A stretch of 6,762 nucleotides of DNA from Thermoplasmata archaeon (GTDB lineage: Archaea; Thermoplasmatota; Thermoplasmata; Lutacidiplasmatales; UBA184), in assembly GCA_022750355.1 (NCBI GenBank), contig JAKIVW010000106.1, positions 1-6,762 of the forward strand, in the 5' to 3' direction. Position 1 is the first letter of the stretch; every line of letters starts with the position of its first letter. Shown here one piece after another: positions 1-5,939 of this stretch. The position numbers and the translations under genes are program-made. Below the pieces are notes generated by a model, which ran no database searches, was not told the DNA's origin, and was given only the letters and a program-made list of their open reading frames with translations.

Positions 1-2
1 AG

Positions 3-284
3 GCCGGCGCACTGGCCGGGACCAAGGGAACGGTTCGACTGGCCGAGATCCTTCGATTCGAGGATCTCCACCAGATTTCGAAACTCGCCTACCAGGGGGA
101 TATCGTCCTCCTCGACTACACCTCGATCGCGAACGACCAGATCGCGGTCAAACGGATGAGCATCGACCTCAAGAACGTCACCAAGGACACCGGTGGCGAC
201 GTCGCCGGGATCGCCAAGAATCTCATCGCCATCACACCCGCCGGGATCCGGATCGACCGCAACAAGATCCGCCCCTCGTTCTAG
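3..284 (+). CDS. sepF: SepF-like cell division protein, C-terminal part (5' end outside window)
   Basis: The frame is open from the window edge to the TAG at 282-284 and gives 93 residues. The pattern is that of the SepF/DUF552 domain: a GDIVLLDYTSI strand (residues 32-42 of the fragment), a helix with VKRMSIDLKNVTKDTGG, then GDVAGIAKNLIAITPAGIRI (65-84), matching the family's GGDIA...iivTPpgVkI ending. Archaeal SepF is known to bind FtsZ and tether it to the membrane through an N-terminal amphipathic helix. That helix would lie upstream of the window and cannot be checked. The gene is followed after 17 bases by an aminopeptidase on the same strand, so co-transcription is likely. The assignment rests on motif recognition only. 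A diverged SepF-like paralogue with another role is the main alternative. Confidence 0.83.
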   Translation, partial: AGALAGTKGTVRLAEILRFEDLHQISKLAYQGDIVLLDYTSIANDQIAVKRMSIDLKNVTKDTGGDVAGIAKNLIAITPAGIRIDRNKIRPSF

Positions 285-301
285 GGCGCAGGCGCGACCG
301 C

Positions 302-1828
302 ATGAAATTCGGCGTCGACCGTCGCGAAGCGACGTCGTCGTCCGCCGACGCCGTCGCGGTCGGAGTGTTCGAGGTCGAGGGAAAGGACGACCGGCTCCCG
401 CCGTCCCTCGCGCTCGCGGACAAGGCCTCGGGCGGTCTGCTCGCCGCGGCCTGGAAGCGACGGGAAGTTCGAGGGAAGAAGCGCGAACTGACGGTCCTCC
501 ATCGGCCGGACGGTCGCGGGCGGATCCTCCTGGTCGGGTTGGGCGCTCGACCCCAGTTCACGCCGGACACCGTCCGGCGGGCCGCCGCGGACGTCGTCCG
601 GAGCCTTCGGGCCAAGGGCGCCCGAACGCTGGCCTACCAGCTGGGTTCCTTCGTGGACGGGATCGTGACGGCCCCGTTCGCCGCTCGCGCACTCGCGGAC
701 GGTTCGATCCTGGGAGCGTATGAATTCCTGCGGTACCGCACCAGTACCGAAGGCGGGGTCGAGGAAGCTTCGGTGCACCTCGGCGAAGAGCGTTCGGCGG
801 AAGAACGCAGCCTGACGGCCGACGTCGCCGAGCAGACGATCATCGCGGAGAACGTCCTGTGGACCCGGGACATCGCGAACCTCCCCGCGGATACCGCGAC
901 CCCCGAGCGCCTGGCCGAAGAGGCCCGCGCGTTGGGGAAGTCACTGGGCCTGAAGGTCACGGTCTTTGACGAGAAACAGCTGGCCAAGATGGGCTGCGGA
1001 GGTTTGGTCGCCGTCGGCGGAGGGTCGAGCCACCCGCCCCGGCTGGTCATCCTCGAGTATCCGGGAGGCACCCGGCGGGGTCGGACCGTCGCCGTCGTCG
1101 GAAAGGGGATCACGTTCGATTCCGGCGGTATTTCCCTCAAACCCGGCCCTCGAATGGCCGAGATGAAGTTCGACAAGTCGGGCGCGGTGGCCGTGCTCGG
1201 CATCGTCCGGGCGGCGGCGACCCTCAAGGTCGCACCCCGCGTCATCGGCGTGATGTGCTGCGCCGAAAACCTTCCGAGCGGGACCGCCTATCGTCCCGGG
1301 GACGTCGTGCGGACGTACAATCAGAAGACCATCGAGATCCTCAACACCGACGCCGAGGGGCGGGTCGTCCTCGCGGACGGCCTCGGCTACGTGGTCGACC
1401 AGTTCCATCCGGACGAGGTCATCGACCTCGCGACCCTCACGGGGGCGCAGGTCGTCGCCTTGGGCGACGACATGGCGGGCCTCGTCTCCACCGACGACCG
1501 GCTCGCGGGGGGCCTGCTGGCCGCCTCCGCAGCGACCGGCGAACCCGTGTGGAGGATGCCGCTCACCGATTACCACCGGGAGATGGTGAAGAGCGAACTC
1601 GCGGACGTGCGCAATTCGACCGAGCTCACGGTCGCGGGGATGCTCACAGCCTCGGCGTTCCTCGAGACGTTCGTCGGCAAAACCCCCTGGGCCCACATCG
1701 ACATGGCGGGGGTCTCCTGGGTCAACCCCGTGACCCGCAAGTACCAACCCTCGTACCAGAGCCTCGGAGCGACCGGTTTCGGCGTCCGGCTCATCACCCG
1801 ATACCTTCAGGACCTGGGTCGCAGCTGA
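302..1828 (+). CDS. pepA: Leucyl aminopeptidase, M17 family (PepA-like)
   Basis: This 508-residue protein is the usual length for M17 cytosol aminopeptidases, hexameric two-metal enzymes that remove N-terminal residues, often Leu, from peptides in the cytoplasm. Residues 1 to about 165 form the variable N-terminal domain, including DKASGGLL (40-47) and ILLVGLG (75-81). The catalytic domain follows. By correspondence with E. coli PepA, the metal ligands are K268 and D273 (VGKGITFDSGG), D291 (MKFD), and D350 and E352 (NTDAEGR). The catalytic K280 (ISLKP) and bicarbonate-binding R354 are also present, so the enzyme should be active. The C-terminal WAHIDMAG (463-470) and GATGFGVRL (489-497) blocks are intact. 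ATG 302 is chosen because the family N-terminus begins right there. No clear Shine-Dalgarno sequence precedes it. The spacing of 17 bases to sepF suggests an operon in which it serves general peptide turnover. Substrate preference cannot be read from sequence. Confidence 0.95.
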   Translation: MKFGVDRREATSSSADAVAVGVFEVEGKDDRLPPSLALADKASGGLLAAAWKRREVRGKKRELTVLHRPDGRGRILLVGLGARPQFTPDTVRRAAADVVRSLRAKGARTLAYQLGSFVDGIVTAPFAARALADGSILGAYEFLRYRTSTEGGVEEASVHLGEERSAEERSLTADVAEQTIIAENVLWTRDIANLPADTATPERLAEEARALGKSLGLKVTVFDEKQLAKMGCGGLVAVGGGSSHPPRLVILEYPGGTRRGRTVAVVGKGITFDSGGISLKPGPRMAEMKFDKSGAVAVLGIVRAAATLKVAPRVIGVMCCAENLPSGTAYRPGDVVRTYNQKTIEILNTDAEGRVVLADGLGYVVDQFHPDEVIDLATLTGAQVVALGDDMAGLVSTDDRLAGGLLAASAATGEPVWRMPLTDYHREMVKSELADVRNSTELTVAGMLTASAFLETFVGKTPWAHIDMAGVSWVNPVTRKYQPSYQSLGATGFGVRLITRYLQDLGRS

Positions 1829-1927
1829 GCCGCGGCTCGGCATCTCCGGGACGCTCGAACGCCAATTCTCCCGGCCCGTAGCGCCCATTAAACGTGGTCC
1901 GGAGTTCCCCGATACGGGTTCGAGGAC
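1829..1927 (+). promoter_or_regulatory. Intergenic region with weak TATA-like box for the surface-protein gene
   Basis: The 99-base gap holds one AT-rich island, ATTAAA at 1888-1893, about 37 bases before the GTG at 1928. An archaeal promoter placed there would start transcription near 1915-1918 and leave a leader of about 10 bases. The bases upstream of the island (GCGCCC) are a poor match to a BRE, so the call is tentative. No T-rich archaeal terminator is visible after the aminopeptidase stop, so read-through from the upstream pair is possible. Confidence 0.3.
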
Positions 1928-4324
1928 GTGGCATCGAGAGCTCCGGGGCGAAGGGTCGGCGTCGTCGCGGGCGCGATCCTCCTCGTCCTCGTCCTCTCCG
2001 CGATCCTCCCAGGTTCGTCACCTTATCGGGCGCCCTCGGTACCGAACCACGCACTGGGGTCGGCCGCCCGAACCGCTCTCCCGGTCCCGCCCTCTTCGAC
2101 CGTGCGATCCCACCCGGCGTCCGATCCCCCGCTTGCGTGGGTCAACCTCACGTCAGGCTCACCGTCGACGCCGCCCTGCGGGGGAGATCAGGCTCTCGCC
2201 TACGATCCGCTCCTATGGGAGTTCGTGAGCTTCGGCGGGGTCATCCCGTGTACCGGCCCCGGCTTCGCCGGTGGGTCCACCTGGACTTTCACGAACGGGA
2301 CCTGGGCGAACATATCGGCGACCCTCCTCACGGCCCCGTCCCCGCGGTACGGAATGGCCATGGCGTTCGACGCGGCGGACGGGTACATCCTCGCCTTCGG
2401 GGGCGCCACATCCACGGGGGTCCCGTTCGACGAGACCTGGACCTTTAACGGAACGTGGTCCGACATCACGAGCGCGCAGACGGTCTCCCCTCCCGCCGTA
2501 TTCAATGCGGGCGTCACGTACGACGGGACGACCCACTCCGTCCTACTCCTCGACGGTTTTGGGAACGCGGGAAACGAGAACGGGACCTGGTCGTTTTCCG
2601 GTGGACAATGGTCGCAGGTCGCTGCGGCGACCCTGCCTCCGGCCTTGCACTCGCCGGGAATGCTCTACGACCCCACGACCTCCTCGGTCCTTCTGTTCGG
2701 GGGCGTGAACTCCTTCTCCACCATCCTCGGCGAGACCTGGAGTTTCGCGAGCGGGACCTGGACCCAACTTTTCCCGTCGACCTCTCCCCCCTCCGTGTTC
2801 GATGAAACGGCGTTCTATGACGGGGCGGACGGCGCGCCGATCCTCTTCGGTGGATACACCGCCCTGCCCGGTGTGTATAGTCCCATCGGGGGCACATGGA
2901 GCTTTTCGAACGGGAATTGGAGCAACATCTCCTCGTCGATCCTCGGCACTCCGAGCCCGCGCAGTTCTGCGAGGGCGGCCTTCGACCCTCAGGAGAATTG
3001 GACCCTCGTCTTCGGAGGCCGTGGGAGCAGCCTCTCACTCTTGGATGACACGTGGGCGTTTCCCGGCGTCGCATTCTGGTCCGCGCGGCTCACGACTTCC
3101 CGTCCCTCCGTGGACCAGGGGTTCCCCGTGAACCTGACTACTTCGCTGAGCGGAGGCGGGGGGCCGTACACGTTCCAGTACTCGGGCCTGCCCCCCGGCT
3201 GCGGTACGGCCAATCTAACGGCCATCACCTGTACTCCGACGGCGCACGGGTCTTTCTCTGTCACCGTTACCGTCACGAACGCCGCCGCCCAGACCCGGAA
3301 CGCGACCGCGGTCCTCGTCGTGAACCCTCCGCTCTCGATCTCGGTGAAGGCATCGGTCTCAACGCTGGATCTCGGTCAAAATGTCACCTACCTGGCCACG
3401 ACCACGGGCGGGGGAGGAGGAGAGGTCTACATCTACACGGAAGCTCCCGGTGGACCCGCTTTCCCGAGCGGTTGCTTGGAGCGGGGGGCGTCCATGAAAT
3501 GCATCCCGAATGCCACCGGGGTGTTTGCCGTGGTGGCCGACACCGAAGACTCCGTCGGAGGATCCGCGTCCTCCGCGCCGGTCCCGCTCACGGTCCTGCC
3601 AGGGCTCTCTATCTCGCTGACCGCTTCGGCCCGCCAAGTGGACCTCGGTCAGAACGTGACGTTCAACGTCAGCGTCGGCGGGGGATCGGGGGTGTTCGCC
3701 GTCGTGTACACGGGCCTGCCTCTGGGGTGCTCGAGCGCAAACACCACGTCCCTCAACTGCCTACCCGACGGTGTGGGGAACTATTCGGTGGTCGCCCACG
3801 TGACGGACACGCTCGGAGGCGCCCAGATCTCCTCCGCCCGGTCGGTCACCATTTCACCTACCTTGCTCGCTTCATTTCCCGGGAACGAGCTGACCGGGGT
3901 GGTTGGAGAGTCGCTCTTCTTGAACGCGTCCGTCTCCGGAGGGAGCCCACCCGTGACGTACGTCTGGTCGGGGCTTCCCGCCGGGTGTACCGCCACAGGC
4001 GTGAAGCTCGACTGTATTCCCGGCGCGGCGGGAATCTATGCGATCGATCTGGTGGTGAACGACGCGGCGGGGGCCAACGTCACCCTGAGCGCGGAGGCGA
4101 CGGTGCTGACCGCCGCGAGTCCCTCGCCGGGCGGAACGAATTTCTTTGCCGACCCGTTGGTCTGGGTCGCGATCGTAGTCGTCGTGGTCGTGGTGGGAAT
4201 CGTGGGCGCGCTCAGCCTTCTCCGCCGGTCGCCTCCTCCGTCGACCGCCGCAGCCCCGCCGTCTCCGCCACCACCGGTTCCGGAAGAAACCGGCTGGGTC
4301 GTTCGCCGGTCCCCCCCCTCGTAG
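1928..4324 (+). CDS. Secreted, membrane-anchored surface protein: six kelch blades plus four Ig-like repeats
   Basis: The protein has 798 residues. A basic N-terminus (RAPGRR) and a hydrophobic stretch at 10-27 form a signal peptide or signal anchor. Residues 84-383 are a kelch/galactose-oxidase-type propeller. Residues 384-729 are four Ig/PKD-like repeats, each with a Cys pair. A membrane helix at 744-765, containing seven consecutive Val, is followed by RR and a Pro-rich tail, which places the C-terminus inside. Nineteen N-x-S/T sequons lie between 73 and 717, and none in the tail. The start is GTG 1928, the first start codon after an in-frame TAA at 1889-1891; GAGG at 1922-1925 is too close to be a normal Shine-Dalgarno. 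No galactose-oxidase catalytic site is evident, so a binding, adhesive or cell-envelope role is more likely than an enzymatic one. The ligand is unknown. The gene stands alone on its strand and is convergent with herA. Confidence 0.88.
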   Translation: MASRAPGRRVGVVAGAILLVLVLSAILPGSSPYRAPSVPNHALGSAARTALPVPPSSTVRSHPASDPPLAWVNLTSGSPSTPPCGGDQALAYDPLLWEFVSFGGVIPCTGPGFAGGSTWTFTNGTWANISATLLTAPSPRYGMAMAFDAADGYILAFGGATSTGVPFDETWTFNGTWSDITSAQTVSPPAVFNAGVTYDGTTHSVLLLDGFGNAGNENGTWSFSGGQWSQVAAATLPPALHSPGMLYDPTTSSVLLFGGVNSFSTILGETWSFASGTWTQLFPSTSPPSVFDETAFYDGADGAPILFGGYTALPGVYSPIGGTWSFSNGNWSNISSSILGTPSPRSSARAAFDPQENWTLVFGGRGSSLSLLDDTWAFPGVAFWSARLTTSRPSVDQGFPVNLTTSLSGGGGPYTFQYSGLPPGCGTANLTAITCTPTAHGSFSVTVTVTNAAAQTRNATAVLVVNPPLSISVKASVSTLDLGQNVTYLATTTGGGGGEVYIYTEAPGGPAFPSGCLERGASMKCIPNATGVFAVVADTEDSVGGSASSAPVPLTVLPGLSISLTASARQVDLGQNVTFNVSVGGGSGVFAVVYTGLPLGCSSANTTSLNCLPDGVGNYSVVAHVTDTLGGAQISSARSVTISPTLLASFPGNELTGVVGESLFLNASVSGGSPPVTYVWSGLPAGCTATGVKLDCIPGAAGIYAIDLVVNDAAGANVTLSAEATVLTAASPSPGGTNFFADPLVWVAIVVVVVVVGIVGALSLLRRSPPPSTAAAPPSPPPPVPEETGWVVRRSPPS
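2177..3076 (+). repeat. Six kelch-type propeller blades (residues 84-383)
   Basis: Each unit has a strand ending in FGG or similar, then a [DG]xTW-[ST]F-xxGxW block. The marker Trp residues are W119, W171, W221, W271, W324 and W376, spaced 52, 50, 50, 53 and 52 residues, which is regular for kelch blades. The sixth blade has a degenerate last strand (GVAFW), while a lone WVNLT strand sits at 71-75 before blade one. These could pair to close a six-bladed ring; that closure is inference. C84 and C108 both fall in blade one and could form a disulfide. Confidence 0.82.
3077..4114 (+). repeat. Four tandem Ig/PKD-like repeats with paired cysteines (residues 384-729)
   Basis: The approximate units are residues 384-467, 468-557, 558-643 and 644-729, 84 to 90 residues each. 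Each has a glycine-rich turn, then a first Cys that is preceded by GLPxG in three of the four units. A second Cys follows 9 or 10 residues later, then G-x-[YF]-x-V and an end strand. The Cys pairs are 425/435, 516/525, 601/611 and 687/696. Units two and three share an exact DLGQNVT near their start. The second unit is the most diverged (FPSGC in place of GLPxGC). The fold is likely a beta-sandwich acting as a stalk between propeller and membrane. Confidence 0.78.
4157..4222 (+). other. C-terminal transmembrane segment of the surface protein (residues 744-765)
   Basis: This stretch codes for about 22 hydrophobic residues (VWVAIV, further Val, GIVGALSLL) followed directly by R766 and R767. The preceding region is extracellular by sequons and cysteines, so the orientation is N-out, C-in. 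The remaining 31 residues are rich in Pro and Ser. No LPxTG or PGF-type archaeosortase signal was seen; the PGG at 734-736 lacks the following Phe. Confidence 0.85.
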
Positions 4325-4329
4325 GGAGT

Positions 4330-4351
4330 CGGTCCGGGGCCGGTCCGGGCT
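4330..4351. repeat. Two-copy 11-base direct repeat between convergent genes
   Basis: CGGTCCGGGGC (4330-4340) is followed immediately by CGGTCCGGGCT (4341-4351), sharing the first nine bases exactly. It fills nearly all of the 25-base gap between the two stop codons and overlaps the last two bases of the herA stop. Neither strand has a T-rich tract there, so a normal archaeal terminator is not evident. It may be a chance product of GC-rich sequence. Confidence 0.4.
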
Positions 4352-5798
4352 ACGCGGGGACGATCTGGACGCTCTCGCCGCCGTGACGGGTCGCGCGGGG
4401 GCGGATCTCGCAGAACAGGGGTGTGTGATAGCCGCCCCCGGTCACGAGCGCCACCCCGACGGGGAGAGACTGGATCATGTCGGTCATCCCGGGAGTCAGT
4501 CCCTCGATCGACTGGGCGATCGCCTTGAGGTCGAGCGGGTTCGTGACCTGAAGGATCAGCTGGGTGTTGCACTGGGAGAGGACCGTCTTGTCGATGCGGG
4601 CGGCGCGCTGCGTCACGGCGCAGAGGCCGAGCCCGAACTTGCGGCCCTCGCTCGCGATGTTCTTCAGGATGCGCGAGCAGGTGGCGGTCCCCTGCTGGGG
4701 GGCGAAGTTGTGGGCTTCCTCGATGACGAGGAAGAGGGGCGGGATCTTGTTCTTCTTCCGGTTCTCGAAGAGGGTCGTCGCGATACGAGCCACCACGAGC
4801 TCCTGAACGTCCGGAGCGACGCCCCGGAGATTGATCAACGTCGCTTCCCCCGCCTTCACGAGCTCCGCGAGGCTGGTGCCCTTGGGGCCGAGCAGCTTGG
4901 TTTGCTCCACGTACTCGAGCCGTTCGTGGAGCGTCTCCGCCACGGCGCCCTCCCCGACCGAGGCCGCGCGCACGAGGTCCTGGACCGTGAAGTCCGGGTT
5001 GGCCGTCGCCACGTTCTCGATGATCTGCTTCAGGGGGGCGAGGTACGCCTTGAGGTTCGTGAGACCCATGAACACGAGAAGTTCGCGCGGGTCGGTGCTC
5101 CGCAGGCTGAAGGTGAGGGGTTTGGCTGACGGGTTGAGACTGACGTCCGGAGAATATTCCTGGATCTGGCGCGCGAACCCTTGGGACTCGACCCCGAAGC
5201 GGGCGTTGCTTCCGTTCTTCTCGGCCGGGACTCGAAGCGAACCGTACTCCCCGTGCGGGTCGATGATGACGCACGTGACCTTGTGGCGGAGGAGCTCCTC
5301 GATGAGCACTCCCAACAGGTAGCTCTTGCCGCCGCCGGTCTTGGCCAACACGCTGACGTGACGCTGGACGAGCTGGTTGATGTCCAGCTCGACCTTGAGA
5401 TTGTGGTTGCGCAACATCCCGACGTACGCCCCGCTGTTCGTGTGGTGTTTCAGTCCGAGGACGTCAGCGATCAGCGGTTCCTCCGCCAGATACACGTGCG
5501 CTCCCGGACGGAAGGGGATGGACGGGATCTTCACGAGCCCCTGGGGGTCTCGGTACCCAACGATCCGGGCGGCTCCCAAGAGGCTCTCGTGGATCGCGCC
5601 CTCGTCCGTCGGTTGCAGGGCGCCCGCGTGCTCGAGGTCGAGGTCGCTCTTTCGCTTCAGGTCGTCCAACTGACAGAGCACCTTGCCGTGGACCTCGTCA
5701 ATGACCGTGAGATAGTCCCCCCGCTCGACCGGGTGGGCGAGGCTCAGTTGGAACTGGCCGAGGCCGACGTCGCCGAAGATGCGACCGACCTCCTCCAC
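4350..5798 (-). CDS. herA: HerA-type hexameric ATPase / DNA translocase
   Basis: The protein has 482 residues, close to the roughly 500 usual for archaeal HerA, a ring-shaped pump that works with the nuclease NurA to resect DNA double-strand breaks. Residues from about 5 to 95 form the N-terminal barrel. The RecA-like core starts near 120, with Walker A at AKTGGGKS (152-159, K158), the family's IIDPHGEY (178-185) and Walker B at LFLVIEE (355-361, E360/E361). A helical insertion lies between about 230 and 330. EGRKFG (384-389), TQRAARID (396-403) and the SQCNTQ sensor (408-413) follow. The C-terminal EIRPRATRHGG (464-474) is typical of HerA. GTG 5798 is the first start after an in-frame stop at 5826-5828. 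No NurA, Mre11 or Rad50 lies beside it here, so a HerA paralogue with another partner cannot be excluded. Confidence 0.9.
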   Translation of the reverse strand: MEEVGRIFGDVGLGQFQLSLAHPVERGDYLTVIDEVHGKVLCQLDDLKRKSDLDLEHAGALQPTDEGAIHESLLGAARIVGYRDPQGLVKIPSIPFRPGAHVYLAEEPLIADVLGLKHHTNSGAYVGMLRNHNLKVELDINQLVQRHVSVLAKTGGGKSYLLGVLIEELLRHKVTCVIIDPHGEYGSLRVPAEKNGSNARFGVESQGFARQIQEYSPDVSLNPSAKPLTFSLRSTDPRELLVFMGLTNLKAYLAPLKQIIENVATANPDFTVQDLVRAASVGEGAVAETLHERLEYVEQTKLLGPKGTSLAELVKAGEATLINLRGVAPDVQELVVARIATTLFENRKKNKIPPLFLVIEEAHNFAPQQGTATCSRILKNIASEGRKFGLGLCAVTQRAARIDKTVLSQCNTQLILQVTNPLDLKAIAQSIEGLTPGMTDMIQSLPVGVALVTGGGYHTPLFCEIRPRATRHGGESVQIVPA

Positions 5799-5822
5799 GG
5801 GTCGATTGAGCCGGGGGGTCGG

Positions 5823-5830
5823 ATATTAGT
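5823..5830 (-). promoter_or_regulatory. TATA-like box for herA
   Basis: On the minus strand this reads ACTAATAT, the only AT-rich island upstream of herA. Its centre is about 28 bases from the GTG at 5798, which would put the transcription start at or within a few bases of the start codon. That gives a leaderless message and fits the lack of a Shine-Dalgarno sequence. The box overlaps the in-frame stop that limits the herA reading frame. Confidence 0.45.
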
Positions 5831-5863
5831 GTGACGCGGGAGACGCAAGCAGGCTGCACGCGT

Positions 5864-5880
5864 CCCGGAAGTCTTTATAT
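5864..5880 (+). promoter_or_regulatory. BRE/TATA promoter for the coiled-coil protein gene
   Basis: CCCGGAAG (5864-5871) followed by TCTTTATAT (5872-5880) is a good match to an archaeal purine-rich BRE and TATA box. It stands out sharply from its GC-rich surroundings. Transcription should start about 25 bases past the box centre, near 5902, giving a leader of about 38 bases before the TTG at 5940. It is about 45 bases from, and opposite in direction to, the herA box. Confidence 0.68.
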
Positions 5881-5939
5881 CACGGGGCTCGGTGGAATAT
5901 TGCCCCCGACTTGGATCGGTCACGGCGGGGCGCAGGCCA

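Noticed and set aside
941..1888. A 315-residue antisense open frame opposite the aminopeptidase.
   Set aside because: It mirrors a gene with intact M17 motifs, has a shadow-type composition (Asp, Gly, Arg, Val) and no plausible promoter.
4172..4195. A run of GTN codons (seven Val in a row) as a DNA microsatellite.
   Set aside because: Codons GTA, GTC and GTG are mixed without a fixed period, and the run sits exactly in the membrane helix, so protein-level selection explains it.
3052..4386. A 444-residue plus-strand open frame inside the surface-protein gene.
   Set aside because: It is rich in Arg, Gly and His, without domains, and lies in the +1 frame of a gene with clear repeats, signal sequence and membrane anchor. 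High GC suppresses stops in this frame.
4036..5274. A 412-residue open frame on the minus strand overlapping herA and the end of the surface-protein gene.
   Set aside because: It is a second frame of herA on the same strand. Its composition is almost all Arg, Pro, Gly and Asp with no recognisable motif, as expected from GC-rich codon shadowing. The overlapping herA frame has a full set of family motifs.
4350..5798. HerA as part of an antiviral system (such as HerA paired with SIR2 or a DUF4297 nuclease).
   Set aside because: No nuclease or other effector gene adjoins it. Both flanking genes are unrelated in direction and type, and the C-terminus is that of repair-type HerA.
5181..5834. A 217-residue plus-strand open frame opposite herA.
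   Set aside because: It is the complement of the conserved HerA P-loop and barrel region, and no family features are seen in it.
5892..5939. An upstream GTG (5892) as the start of the coiled-coil protein, adding 16 residues.
   Set aside because: It lies only 12 bases after the TATA box, upstream of the expected transcription start, and the added residues (VEYCPRLG...) do not look like the charged helix that follows.
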